Source: UBA2231 sp964415175 (GTDB lineage Bacteria > Elusimicrobiota > Elusimicrobia > Elusimicrobiales > UBA9959). From it: 64,000 nucleotides of DNA. The first letter of the stretch is position 1. Every line of letters begins with the position of its first letter. Shown here piece by piece: positions 7,627-16,266 of this stretch. The notes beneath the pieces were generated by a model, which did not search any database, was not told the DNA's origin, and saw only the letters and a list, made by a program, of their open reading frames with translations. The stretch is taken from contig CAYPYG010000011.1 in assembly GCA_964415175.1 (NCBI GenBank), forward strand, positions 17,280 through 81,279, read 5' to 3'. A program made the translations under genes and the position numbers.

Positions 7627-9504
7627 TCAATCGTCCGCATAGTCGCCTCCTCCGTCTTCCGCGGCAGTCCTTCGCGGCTGCCGGGCTTTGTCGAAAAGAA
7701 GATCCCCTATCACAAGGTGATCGAGGTCCGTTCTCATAAAACACGCGTAGGCGTCGGCCGGCGAACACACTATCGGCTCCCCCCGCACGTTGAAACTGGT
7801 GTTCACCAGCAATCCGCAGCCGGTGAGTTCCTTAAAAGCGGTCAGCAGCGCGTGATATCGCGGATTGGACGCCCTGCTTACCGTCTGTACCCGGGCGGAG
7901 TAGTCCAGATGGGTCACAGCGGGCACGTCGGAGCTCCGGCGGGACAGCTTTTCTTCCAGGTCCGGCGCGGCGCCGTGCGCCGGACCGGAGAGGCGGCGCG
8001 CCGGTATTATATGGTCTATGAGCAGCATGTACGGGCTGGCGAAGCCGTTCTCGAAGAATTCCCCCGCGTCCTCTTCCCTGACGGACGGAGCGAAAGGTCT
8101 GAATCCTTCCCGGTGTTTTATCTTGAGGTTGAGCTTCTTGCGCATCCCCGGGTCCCTCGCGTCCGCCAGGATGCTCCTGTTGCCCAGGGCCCTGGGGCCC
8201 CATTCCATGCGGCCCTGGAACCAGCCGACCACCGCTCCCGAGGCCAGCAGTTTCGCGGTCCTGGCGCAGAGTTCGTCGTCGCTGAGCTTTTCGTAGACCG
8301 CGCCCGCCTCGCGCGCGAAGGTCTCCGCTTCCTCCCCGGTATAGTCCGGGCCGAGGAGTGCCCCGCTCATGCCGTCCGGGACCTCCGGGACGCGGGGTTC
8401 TCCCGAATAGATATGCCAGGCGGCCAGCGCCGCCCCGGGCGCTCCCCCCGCGTCTCCCGCCGCCGGCTGTATCCAGATGCGGTCGCAGATGCCGGCCTTC
8501 AGTATCCTGCCGTTGGCCACGCAGTTCAGGGCGACCCCGCCGGCCAGGCACAGGTCCCTGCTGCCCGTCAGCGCGACGGCATGGGCGGCCATCCTGGACA
8601 GCGCCTCACCGGTGAACTCCTGGGCCGCCAGGGCCATGTCGCAGTATTCCTGCTTGAGAGCGGACCCGGGCCGGCGGGGAGGTATCCCGAAAAGTTCCTC
8701 CCACCTGTCGTCCCTCGTCATCTTAAGCCCCGTCGTATAATCGAAATAGTCCTGGTCGAGCCGGACGGAGCCGTCGTCTTTGAGGTCGGCAAGGACGTCC
8801 CTTATCTTACGGCCGAAGGCCGCGGTCCTGGGGGAGGCGGGGTCCCCGTAAGGGGCAAGGCCCATCAACTTGTACTCCCCGGAGTTGACCTTGAAGCCGG
8901 TATAGGCCGTGAAGGCCGAGTAGAGCAGCCCGAGGGAATGCGGGAAACGGAGTTCTTTCAATATCGTCAGGTCCTTCCCCCGGCCGGCGCATATCGACGC
9001 CGTGGCCCATTCGCCGACCCCGTCCACGGTGAGGACCGCCGCCTCCCCGAAAGGCGAGGGATAAAAAGCGCTGGCGGCGTGAGAGAGGTGATGTTCCGGG
9101 AAAAGCAGTTTTATTCCGGCGGCGGCGGGATCTATTTTCGCCAGCTCTTTCCTCAGCGTTCTCTTGAGCAGCATCTTCTCCCCGACCCAGACCGGGGCGG
9201 CGGAGAGGAACTGCGCGAACCCGCGCGGCGCATAAGCGTAGTAAGTCTCTATCAGGCGCTCGAACTTAAGGAGAGGTTTGTCGTAAAAAGCGACGGCTTC
9301 GACGCCGGCCAGTCCCGGGCCCTTGCCTTCCCGCTTCTCCGCCCAGTCCAGGGCCGCCCTTACGGCGAGGGCCGGGAATCCCGGGAAGTTCTTTGCCCTG
9401 TTAAAGCGCTCCTCCTGGGCGGCAAAGACGACCTTCCCGTCCTTCAGGAGGGCCGCCGCCGAATCGTGATAGAAAGCGGATATTCCGAGTATGTATCTGC
9501 TCAT
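7627..9504 (-). CDS. carbamoyltransferase, NodU/CmcH/HypF-like family
   Basis: Enzyme expected to transfer a carbamoyl group from carbamoyl phosphate (through carbamoyl-adenylate) to a hydroxyl group of a sugar or other small molecule. The 625-residue protein has the full two-domain layout: an N-terminal YrdC/Kae1-like ASKHA domain (YILGISAFYHDSAAALLKDG at residues 4-23, the metal motif HHLSHAASAFYPSPF, and TVDGVGEWAT) and the C-terminal CmcH domain (GRMEWGPRALGNRSILADAR). It is the third to last gene of a minus-strand unit and is followed by DUF5989 and SxtJ. The acceptor cannot be deduced; no glycosyltransferase genes are next to it. Confidence 0.93.
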   Translation of the reverse strand: MSRYILGISAFYHDSAAALLKDGKVVFAAQEERFNRAKNFPGFPALAVRAALDWAEKREGKGPGLAGVEAVAFYDKPLLKFERLIETYYAYAPRGFAQFLSAAPVWVGEKMLLKRTLRKELAKIDPAAAGIKLLFPEHHLSHAASAFYPSPFGEAAVLTVDGVGEWATASICAGRGKDLTILKELRFPHSLGLLYSAFTAYTGFKVNSGEYKLMGLAPYGDPASPRTAAFGRKIRDVLADLKDDGSVRLDQDYFDYTTGLKMTRDDRWEELFGIPPRRPGSALKQEYCDMALAAQEFTGEALSRMAAHAVALTGSRDLCLAGGVALNCVANGRILKAGICDRIWIQPAAGDAGGAPGAALAAWHIYSGEPRVPEVPDGMSGALLGPDYTGEEAETFAREAGAVYEKLSDDELCARTAKLLASGAVVGWFQGRMEWGPRALGNRSILADARDPGMRKKLNLKIKHREGFRPFAPSVREEDAGEFFENGFASPYMLLIDHIIPARRLSGPAHGAAPDLEEKLSRRSSDVPAVTHLDYSARVQTVSRASNPRYHALLTAFKELTGCGLLVNTSFNVRGEPIVCSPADAYACFMRTDLDHLVIGDLLFDKARQPRRTAAEDGGGDYADD

Positions 9505-9529
9505 TTGCCGGTCATGTCCGGGGACTTTC

Positions 9530-9997
9530 TCAGTTGACGTCCCCCAGGTATACGGGGCCGCGGAAGCGCCCGGCGGGAAGGATGAGCGACTTGAGGACCG
9601 AAGGATAGAGCCGTATCTTTTCCAGCCGCGCCAGCGGCATCCAGACCGCCCCGGTCTGCCGGAGATCCGGCACGCGGGCGGTCCGCTTTTTTCCCTCGTA
9701 GCGGCAGACGAACATTATCTCGACCTGGTGGAAGCCCTTGTCCCACCGGGCGAACTCGTGGTTCTTCCCCACATAGTCGCGGATGTAGCGCGGCCGCAGC
9801 GGTTCGGCCAGTACTCCCGTCTCTTCCAGGCATTCCCGGCGCAGGGCGTCCGCGAGCGTCTCGCCGTTCTTCTGCCCCCCGCCGGGCAGGAGGTAGTAGG
9901 TGCCCCAGCGGTCCCTGGCGCGCATCAGCAGCAGGCGGCCGTCCCGTACGACGAGGGGCTTGGCCGAGAGCCGGACTTTTTTGTCGCGCGTTATCAT
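9530..9997 (-). CDS. NUDIX hydrolase
   Basis: A 155-residue NUDIX-fold pyrophosphohydrolase. The Nudix box is complete at about residues 40-62 (GGGQKNGETLADALRRECL then EETGV, matching GX5EX7REUXEEXGU). Upstream strands (SAKPLVVRDGRLLLMRARDRWGTYYLLPGG) are typical. The substrate (nucleotide, sugar-nucleotide or other) cannot be told. It lies between the barrel protein and the carbamoyltransferase, with 1-25 nt gaps, in one unit. Confidence 0.93.
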   Translation of the reverse strand: MITRDKKVRLSAKPLVVRDGRLLLMRARDRWGTYYLLPGGGQKNGETLADALRRECLEETGVLAEPLRPRYIRDYVGKNHEFARWDKGFHQVEIMFVCRYEGKKRTARVPDLRQTGAVWMPLARLEKIRLYPSVLKSLILPAGRFRGPVYLGDVN

Positions 9998-9998
9998 T

Positions 9999-11342
9999 TC
10001 AGAAAGGGTAGCCCACGCGCAGTATGGTGTTGGTGCCTTCGGAGCCGAAGGCCAGGTCGGCCGTGGCCACCACCTGAGGGCGAAGCAGCAGCCGCAGGGA
10101 GAGTCCCGGACCGTAGCGGAGGTCTCCGGTCGAGAATCCCGAAGGGTCGGAGAACACGGCGCCCGCGTCGATGAACGGCGCTACCTCCACTTCGCGCAGG
10201 AATTTGAGGTACGGGACGCGGGACAGGGTTATGCGCTCCTCGAGGTTGACCACTATCTTGCCCCTGTCGGTGAACCTGCCGTCGCCGGCCATGCGCAGGC
10301 CCGTGGTCTCGCCCAGCTGCACCTGCGCGTAGAAAGGCAGCTCGTCGCCCCGCTGGAACTGCAGCTGGTAGCGCAGCGCGGTGACGAAACGGCCCTCCCC
10401 CTTGTAGTTGTAGTAATGCTTGAGCTCGGCGTTGTAGGTCCGGTAATTGTAATCCGAACCGAGGGCCTTCGCGGAGTAGAGCACCGAGAAAGAGGCCAGC
10501 GTTCCTATCTTGGGCAGGAACGGGTGGTCCGTGTCGTCGTAGAGGATGGAGAGGCGGTTGGCGTGGAAGAGCCGCGCCTTTTCGGCCGCGGCGTAGTCGG
10601 CCGGGTAGAGAGCGCTGACCTGCGGCACGCCGAGCACCGGCCCTTCCTGCGCCTGCTGCCTGTAGAGCGAGTGGTTGAGTTCCACGAAGAGATGCTTCAT
10701 CACGGGCAGCGAGGCCGTGAACTCCTCGCCTTCCTTGAGGATGGCGTAATTGGCCTTGTCCGCTTCGAACGAGCCGTTGCCGTAGCCGTAGAACGAGGGC
10801 TTGCCGGTGACGCGGTGCACCACGTCCAGGCTGAAGCGCGCGTCCGTGCCCAGGACCCCGGGCCTGTAGAAATAGAAGTAGGCCTCGTTCTCGACGCGGC
10901 GGGAGACCGAGCCCCGGAACATGATTATGCTCTTCTCGTCGGGGAAGAAATACTGCTTGTAGCCGAAGGTGGCGCCGAGGTTCTCGTTGTAGCTGACCGA
11001 CGGGGCCATGACGTAATCCACGCCGGTGCGCTGCGCGTTCCAGACGGCCCAGACCGGCATGACGCCTATGTTGAGCCCCAGGTCCTTGCCCGCCTCGGCT
11101 ATCGGGAGCGGCAGTATCGGCCCTTTCTCCAGGTCTATGACCAGGGCGTCGAGCACGCGGTTGAAGAGGTCCGGAGCGTAGCCCGTGGCCGGCTCTTTGA
11201 GCGGTCTTACGATCTCCGTCCTGGAGGGAGGAGGCGTAGGTTTGTCGAGCGGATGCTGGCGGACGCTGCGCGGACCGGGCTGCGCCCAGGCCGCGGCCGC
11301 CAGCAGGAAAGAGGCGGCGAAAAGGACGGCCCTTTTCAGCAT
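9999..11342 (-). CDS. Omp85/BamA-like outer-membrane beta-barrel protein
   Basis: A 447-residue secreted protein with a clear signal peptide (MLKRAVLFAASFLLAAAAWAQ). The rest reads as alternating amphipathic beta strands ending in an aromatic residue (ILRVGYPF), as in outer-membrane barrels. The segment DDTDHPFLPKIGTLASFSV and later VAPFIDAGAVFS resemble the 'surface antigen'/Omp85 barrel (compare D..D.P..P..G and the FxDxGxxF strand). No POTRA domains precede it, so it is not BamA itself; patatin-less Omp85-type barrels of this size are common but uncharacterised. The start overlaps the nadE stop by 7 nt. Confidence 0.75.
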   Translation of the reverse strand: MLKRAVLFAASFLLAAAAWAQPGPRSVRQHPLDKPTPPPSRTEIVRPLKEPATGYAPDLFNRVLDALVIDLEKGPILPLPIAEAGKDLGLNIGVMPVWAVWNAQRTGVDYVMAPSVSYNENLGATFGYKQYFFPDEKSIIMFRGSVSRRVENEAYFYFYRPGVLGTDARFSLDVVHRVTGKPSFYGYGNGSFEADKANYAILKEGEEFTASLPVMKHLFVELNHSLYRQQAQEGPVLGVPQVSALYPADYAAAEKARLFHANRLSILYDDTDHPFLPKIGTLASFSVLYSAKALGSDYNYRTYNAELKHYYNYKGEGRFVTALRYQLQFQRGDELPFYAQVQLGETTGLRMAGDGRFTDRGKIVVNLEERITLSRVPYLKFLREVEVAPFIDAGAVFSDPSGFSTGDLRYGPGLSLRLLLRPQVVATADLAFGSEGTNTILRVGYPF

Positions 11343-12985
11343 CCGGGTCCCGGCCCCGCGGAAAGGCGCTTGGCGACGGGCATCTTGCGGCCCTGGCCGA
11401 AAGCCTTGCGCGTCACCTTGAGCCCTATGGCCAGCTGGCGGCGCTTGTATTCGTTGGCCGCTATCCGGCCGGCTATGCGGGAGGCTTCCGCGGCCGGCAG
11501 GCCGGCGCGGGCCGCGGCTTTCGCCGGAGGCAGGCCGTCCTCGACGAGCAGCGACACCAGCCGGTCCAGCTTGTCGTAAGGCGGCAGGTCGTCCTGGTCC
11601 TTCTGGCCGGGCTTGAGTTCGGCGGTCGGCGGGCGGGTCATAATGGAGGAAGGGATCTCCGGGTAAAGGGCCGAGAGTTCGTAGACGCGGCTTTTCACCA
11701 GGTCGGCCAGCGGCGCCAGCGCCCCGGCGGTGTCGCCGTAGAGCGTGCAGTAGCCCATCGCGATCTCCGACTTGTTGCCGGTGGCCAGCGCCAGCGCGCC
11801 GCTCTCGTTGGCGCGCGCCATCAGTATGGTCCCGCGCGCCCGCGACTGCAGGTTCTGGAGCGTCAGGTCGATCCCGGAATAAGGGTCCCGCCTGCCCAGC
11901 GCGGCGGCGAGCGCCCTGTAGACGGGATCTATGGGTATCGTCTCGTGACGCAGGCCCAGCGCGCGGGCCAGCCTCAGCGCGTCGTCGACGCTGCGCCGCT
12001 CCGTGAAGCGCGAGGGCATGAGCAGGGCGGTGACATTCCCGGGGCCCAGCGCGTCGGCGGCCAGGCAGGCGACCAGCGCCGAGTCTATGCCGCCGCTCAG
12101 GCCCAGCACCGCCCGGGAGAAGCCGGTCTTGCGGAAATAATCGGAGATGCCCAGCTTGAGCGCCGCGCGCAGTTCCGCGGCCTCCCCGGGCATGAAGGAC
12201 CGCGCGCCGGGGGCGGGCCTGTCGGCGTCGAAAAGGAGCAGGTCCTCGGCGAAAGCCCTCCCGGCGGCGGCGACCCGGCCCGCGCCGTCGAACGCCAGGC
12301 TGTTGCCGTCGAATATCAGTTCGTCGTTGGCGCCGCACTGGTTGGCGTAGACCAGCGGCCTGCCGAGGCCGCGGGCGACCTTCGCGAGTACCGGGAGCCG
12401 CTCGGCCGGCTTGCCGCAATAATAAGGAGAGGCGGAGAGATTGAGGTAAAGGTCCGCGCCTTTCTTTTTCAGGGCGGCCAGCGGGCTGGAGCCGTAAAGT
12501 TCCCGCCTGGGCAGCAGGCTGGTGCCCGCCCAGATGTCCTCGCAGACGGTGACGCCCAGCCGGCGTCCCCGGAAGACGACCGGGTCGTTGGAGGCGGCCG
12601 GCTCGAAATAGCGCGACTCGTCGAAGATGTCGTAAGTGGGGAGCAGCGACTTGAAGCGCCTGGCCGCTATCTTCCCCCCGTGCAGCAGCGCGGCGCCGTT
12701 GCGCAGCCGCCTCCCGCGGGCCGAGGGATTGAAATCGGCGTAACCTATCAGGCAGGCCGCGCGCCGCGTGCGGGCCGCCAGCGCCGAAAGCGCCAGCAGG
12801 TTCTCCTTGACGAACTCGTCGCGCTCCAGCAGGTCCAGAGGCGGGTAGCCGGTAAGGGCCAGTTCCGGGAATACCGCCAGCTCCGCTCCGGAGGCCTCGG
12901 CCCGGCGCAGGAAGTCCAGCGCCATGGAAACGTTGCCTTTTACGTCCCCCACCACGGGGTTCATCTGCGCCACGGCCGTTCTCAT
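11336..12985 (-). CDS. nadE: glutamine-dependent NAD+ synthetase
   Basis: Amidates nicotinate adenine dinucleotide to NAD+ using glutamine-derived ammonia. The N-terminal nitrilase-type glutaminase domain (residues 1-250) has its triad: Glu in FPELALTGYPP, Lys in RRFKSLLPTYDIFDE and Cys in VTVCEDIW. The C-terminal synthetase domain shows the pyrophosphatase loop LGLSGGIDSALVACLA and ATGNKSEIAMGYCTLYGD. The ATG giving MRTAVAQMNPVVGDVKGN was chosen because it starts exactly at the conserved domain and has a TATAAT box 7 nt upstream; the frame is open 25 codons further but without family similarity. First gene of its unit. Confidence 0.96.
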   Translation of the reverse strand: MRTAVAQMNPVVGDVKGNVSMALDFLRRAEASGAELAVFPELALTGYPPLDLLERDEFVKENLLALSALAARTRRAACLIGYADFNPSARGRRLRNGAALLHGGKIAARRFKSLLPTYDIFDESRYFEPAASNDPVVFRGRRLGVTVCEDIWAGTSLLPRRELYGSSPLAALKKKGADLYLNLSASPYYCGKPAERLPVLAKVARGLGRPLVYANQCGANDELIFDGNSLAFDGAGRVAAAGRAFAEDLLLFDADRPAPGARSFMPGEAAELRAALKLGISDYFRKTGFSRAVLGLSGGIDSALVACLAADALGPGNVTALLMPSRFTERRSVDDALRLARALGLRHETIPIDPVYRALAAALGRRDPYSGIDLTLQNLQSRARGTILMARANESGALALATGNKSEIAMGYCTLYGDTAGALAPLADLVKSRVYELSALYPEIPSSIMTRPPTAELKPGQKDQDDLPPYDKLDRLVSLLVEDGLPPAKAAARAGLPAAEASRIAGRIAANEYKRRQLAIGLKVTRKAFGQGRKMPVAKRLSAGPGPGC

Positions 12986-12992
12986 GGCCCTT

Positions 12993-12998
12993 ATTATA
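12993..12998 (-). promoter_or_regulatory. -10 box for nadE, predicting a leaderless transcript
   Basis: TATAAT on the minus strand lies 7 nt before the nadE ATG; a weak -35-like TTGTGC is 17 bp further upstream. The spacing would put the transcription start at the start codon. Confidence 0.45.
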
Positions 12999-13042
12999 GG
13001 AAAAGAGGCCTCCCGGCACAAAAACGCGTCCGCGCGCGGAGG

Positions 13043-13104
13043 TTGACTTAAGTCAAACATTTTTTTCGGCGTGGTTGAAAAATAACGGAAACATATGCTA
13101 ATAT
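13043..13104 (+). promoter_or_regulatory. rpsB operon promoter region with 14-bp palindrome
   Basis: TTGAAA (13075-13080) and TAATAT (13099-13104) are separated by 18 bp, a plausible sigma-70 promoter for the long translation/envelope operon. Just upstream, TTGACTTAAGTCAA (13043-13056) is a perfect 14-bp palindrome, a possible operator. A strong AGGAGGA ribosome-binding site precedes the rpsB ATG. Confidence 0.5.
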
Positions 13105-13173
13105 TTTCCGACGCCTTTTTGTCCTAACAGTTCAAAAACGCGATTTAGAAGTGCATACCCAGGAGGAAGTTCG

Positions 13174-14013
13174 ATGCTCAACATCTCGATGAAGACCATG
13201 CTGGAGGCCGGCGTTCATTTCGGCCACCAGACCTACAGATGGAATCCCAAGATGGCCCGCTACATATTCGGCGAGCGCAACGGGATCCATATCCTCGACC
13301 TTCAGAAGACGGTCAAGGAGCTCAAGAAGACCTACGGCAACGTGAAGGACGCCGCCAAAGCCGGGGCCAGGTTCCTTTTCGTGGGCACCAAGAAACAGGC
13401 CAAGGACATTATCCGCGAGGAGGCCCAGCGCGCCGAAGTCGCCTGCGTCTACGAGAAATGGCTGGGCGGCACGCTCACCAACTTCGACACGATCAAGCGC
13501 TCGATCAAGCGTCTCGAGGAGCTCGAGAAGCTCGAGAACGACGGTCTCTTCAAGGTCATGTCCAAGAAAGAGGTCTCCCGCCTGAGCAAGGAGAAGGAGC
13601 GCCTGGTCAAACTGCTCTCCGGCATCCGCGACATGAAGGCCCTGCCCGACTACATGTTCGTGATCGATCCCGTCGAGGAGATGGGCGCGATCCGCGAGGC
13701 CCGCAAGCTCAAGATCCCGATAGTCGCGGTCTGCGATACCAACTGCGACCCCGACCTGATAGACTGGGCCGTGCCCGGCAACGACGACGCCGCCCGCTCG
13801 ATCCGGCTTTTCTGCGGCGCTGTAGCCGACGCCATCATCGAGGGCCGCAAGGAGGCCGAAGAGGCCAGGCTGATAGCCCATCAGCAGGCGCAGGAGAAGG
13901 CCGCCCAGACCGAGGCCGAGCAGATGCAGCAGCAGGTCGACCAGGCTTATACCCAGCCGGCCGACGCCGCCGTCGAGCTGCCCGCCGAGGAACCGGTCCG
14001 CACCGAAGAGTGA
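13174..14013 (+). CDS. rpsB: 30S ribosomal protein S2
   Basis: Ribosomal protein uS2, 279 residues. It shows ISMKTMLEAGVHFGHQTYRWNPKMARYIFGERNG at the N-terminus, the FVGTKKQAKDIIREEA segment and PDYMFVIDPVEEMGAIREARKL later on. After about residue 230 there is a non-conserved, Gln/Glu/Ala-rich tail (HQQAQEKAAQTEAEQMQQQ) that makes it longer than average. First gene of the operon, followed by tsf in the standard order. Confidence 0.98.
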   Translation: MLNISMKTMLEAGVHFGHQTYRWNPKMARYIFGERNGIHILDLQKTVKELKKTYGNVKDAAKAGARFLFVGTKKQAKDIIREEAQRAEVACVYEKWLGGTLTNFDTIKRSIKRLEELEKLENDGLFKVMSKKEVSRLSKEKERLVKLLSGIRDMKALPDYMFVIDPVEEMGAIREARKLKIPIVAVCDTNCDPDLIDWAVPGNDDAARSIRLFCGAVADAIIEGRKEAEEARLIAHQQAQEKAAQTEAEQMQQQVDQAYTQPADAAVELPAEEPVRTEE

Positions 14014-14033
14014 CCGCCATTCCCCCTCTCCCG

Positions 14034-14054
14034 CCGCGCGCCCTGCGCGCGCGG
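14034..14054 (+). promoter_or_regulatory. GC hairpin between rpsB and tsf
   Basis: CCGCGCGC (14034-14041) and GCGCGCGG (14047-14054) form a perfect 8-bp stem with a 5-nt loop in the rpsB-tsf intergenic region. There is no following T-run, so it is more likely an attenuator or RNA-processing/stability site than a terminator. Confidence 0.4.
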
Positions 14055-14090
14055 GGGACGCGCAGCAGATCTATCCAAGGAGAGAACATC

Positions 14091-14996
14091 ATGAGCGTTG
14101 TTATCAAGAGCGAGCAGGTCATGACCCTTCGTTCCAGGACCGGAGCGGGCATCATGGACTGCAAGTCCGCGCTTAACGAGGCGCAGGGCGACCTGGAGAA
14201 GGCCGTCGAGCTGCTCCGCAAGAAAGGCCTCGCCGGCCTGGCCAAACGCGCCGGCCGCGAGATGAAGGAAGGCCTCGTCGCCGTCAAGACCTCCGCCGAC
14301 GGCGCCAGGATCGCGATGGTCGAGATCAACTGCGAGACCGACTTCGTCGCCAAGAACCAGGACGTGCTCGCTCTGGCGGACGGCCTCTGCTCCGCGATGC
14401 TGGAGAAGCCGGACTACGGCAACCCCGCCGAGAACGCCGACGCCAAGGAGCGCCTCCAGGCCGTCGCGATGAAGTCCGGCGAGAACATGGCGATACGCCG
14501 CGGCGTCGTCTACGGCTCCGCCGGGACCGTCGCCAATTACTACCTCCACTCGGATTCCAGGAAAGCCTGCCTGGTCGAACTCGGCTTCGCCGGCGACCCG
14601 GCCAAGGCCCGCGGGGGCCTGGCCTCCCTGGCCAAGGAGATCGCGATGCAGGCCGTGGCCATGGGCCCCAAGTACCTGCGCCGCGAGGACGTCCCGGCCG
14701 AGGTGGTGGCGAAGGAGCGGGAGATCTACAAGGCCAAGACCGTCCAGGACGAAGAGGCCGCCAAGGCGCGGGCCGCCGAGACCGGCAAGCCTTACAGACC
14801 CAAGCCGCCGGAAGCCCTGGAGAAAATGCTGGAAGGCCGCGTCAACAAGTTCTACCAGGAGATCTGCCTCCTGGAGCAGGTTTCGATACGCGACTCCAAG
14901 AAGACGGTGACGCAGTTCGTCAAGGACTCCGAGGGAGCCCTCGGCGGCGCCATCACGGTTAAGCGCTTCGACTGCTACCTCGTGGGAGTCGAATGA
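14091..14996 (+). CDS. tsf: elongation factor Ts
   Basis: Nucleotide-exchange factor for EF-Tu, 301 residues. The UBA-like N-terminus and signature are present (VMTLRSRTGAGIMDCKSALNE) and ELLRKKGLAGLAKRAGREMKEGLV, and the core motif EINCETDFVAKN follows. The start ATG is preceded by AAGGAGAG. It overlaps pyrH by 4 nt (ATGA). Confidence 0.97.
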   Translation: MSVVIKSEQVMTLRSRTGAGIMDCKSALNEAQGDLEKAVELLRKKGLAGLAKRAGREMKEGLVAVKTSADGARIAMVEINCETDFVAKNQDVLALADGLCSAMLEKPDYGNPAENADAKERLQAVAMKSGENMAIRRGVVYGSAGTVANYYLHSDSRKACLVELGFAGDPAKARGGLASLAKEIAMQAVAMGPKYLRREDVPAEVVAKEREIYKAKTVQDEEAAKARAAETGKPYRPKPPEALEKMLEGRVNKFYQEICLLEQVSIRDSKKTVTQFVKDSEGALGGAITVKRFDCYLVGVE

Positions 14997-15706
14997 AGTA
15001 CAGGAGGATACTCCTCAAACTGTCCGGGGAAGCCCTCGCCCGCAGGGGCGGGGGCCACTCCATCGCCCCGGATTCCCTGACGTTCATAGCCGGGGAGATA
15101 GCCAAGTCGGTCCGCAAGGACCTGCAGCTCGCCATCGTGATAGGCGGCGGCAATATCTGGCGCGGGGCCAAGGACGGCCTCGGCATGATAGACCGCGTCA
15201 CCTCCGACAATATGGGCATGCTCGCCACCGTCGTGAACGCGATGGCGCTGCAGTCCGCCCTGGAGCACCGCGGCGTCGCCACGCGCGTGCAGACCGCCAT
15301 AGAGATCTCGCGCCTCGCCGAGCCGTTCATCCGCCGCCGCGCCATACGCCACCTCGAGAAGGGCCGCGTCGTCATCTTCGCCGGCGGCACCGGCAATCCC
15401 TATTTCACCACCGATTCCGCGGCCGCCCTGCGCGCCGCCGAGATCGGCGCCGACGTCATCTTCAAGGCCACGCAGGTGGACGGCGTCTACACCGGCGACC
15501 CGAAAAAGGACCCGAAGGCCAGGCTGATAAAGGACATCACCTACATGAAGGCCATCGAGCGCAGGCTGCGTTTCATGGACACCAGCGCGCTGAGCCTCTG
15601 CATGGAGAACAATATCCCGATCCTGGTCTTCGACCTCCACAAGCCCGGCAATATCAAGCGGGCCGTGGGCGGGGAGCGCGTCGGCACCCTCATCGTCAAT
15701 GACTGA
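14993..15706 (+). CDS. pyrH: UMP kinase
   Basis: Phosphorylates UMP to UDP; bacterial UMP kinases are hexameric members of the amino-acid-kinase fold. The 237-residue sequence starts MKYRRILLKLSGEALARRGG and carries IVIGGGNIWRG, the FAGGTGNPYFTTDSAAALRA motif and the C-terminal NNIPILVFDL. It is translationally coupled to tsf and overlaps gmhA by 8 nt. Confidence 0.97.
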   Translation: MKYRRILLKLSGEALARRGGGHSIAPDSLTFIAGEIAKSVRKDLQLAIVIGGGNIWRGAKDGLGMIDRVTSDNMGMLATVVNAMALQSALEHRGVATRVQTAIEISRLAEPFIRRRAIRHLEKGRVVIFAGGTGNPYFTTDSAAALRAAEIGADVIFKATQVDGVYTGDPKKDPKARLIKDITYMKAIERRLRFMDTSALSLCMENNIPILVFDLHKPGNIKRAVGGERVGTLIVND

Positions 15707-16265
15707 GAAAGAGAAGATCCTCGCCGCCGTGAAGGACCACCGGGAGCTCCTCGGCTGGTTCGAGGGCTCCGCCCCCCTCCTGGCCGGGATGGCGGCCGCG
15801 GTCTCCGCCGCCTTCGCGGGCGGCGGCAGGCTGCTCATCTGCGGCAACGGCGGCAGCGCCGCGGACAGCCAGCATATAGCCGGCGAGTTCGTCGGCCGCT
15901 TCAAGCGCGAACGCCGCGCGGCGGCCGCCATCGCGCTGAGCTCGGACACTTCCATACTCACCTGTCTGGGCAACGACTACGGCTTCGACACGGTCTTCGA
16001 GCGGCAGGTGGAGGCCTACGGCCGCCCCGGCGACGTCCTGCTGGGCATCTCCACTTCCGGCAACAGCGCCAATGTCGTGAAGGCCGCGCTGAAGGCCAGG
16101 TCCCAGGGCATGAAGGTGCTTGGCTTCCTCGGCTGCGGCGGCGGCAAGCTGGCGCCCCTCTGCGATCTCGCTCTCTCCGTCCCCTCCAAGGACACTCCCC
16201 GGGTGCAGGAGATGCACGGCCTGGCCATGCACTGTTTCTGCGCGCTGGTGGAAGAGACCCTCTGA
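15699..16265 (+). CDS. gmhA: D-sedoheptulose-7-phosphate isomerase (SIS domain)
   Basis: SIS-domain sugar isomerase of the GmhA type, expected to make D-glycero-D-manno-heptose 7-phosphate, the first step of LPS heptose synthesis. The 188-residue protein has LLICGNGGSAADSQHIAGEFVGRF (residues 46-69), LLGISTSGNSANVVKA (about 110-125) and the C-terminal DTPRVQEMHGLAMHCFC with the conserved E-x-H. The distinction from other small SIS isomerases (e.g. DiaA) rests on EFVGRF and QEMH. It is unusual to find it between pyrH and frr. Confidence 0.88.
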   Translation: MTEKEKILAAVKDHRELLGWFEGSAPLLAGMAAAVSAAFAGGGRLLICGNGGSAADSQHIAGEFVGRFKRERRAAAAIALSSDTSILTCLGNDYGFDTVFERQVEAYGRPGDVLLGISTSGNSANVVKAALKARSQGMKVLGFLGCGGGKLAPLCDLALSVPSKDTPRVQEMHGLAMHCFCALVEETL

Positions 16266-16266
16266 C

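Noticed and set aside
11343..13019. Long minus-strand reading frame continuing upstream of the Omp85-like gene, giving a 1006-residue protein
   Set aside because: The added part is Arg/Gly/Pro-rich low-complexity sequence antisense-shifted to nadE, which has full family motifs in another frame. The barrel gene has its own signal peptide and start at 11342.
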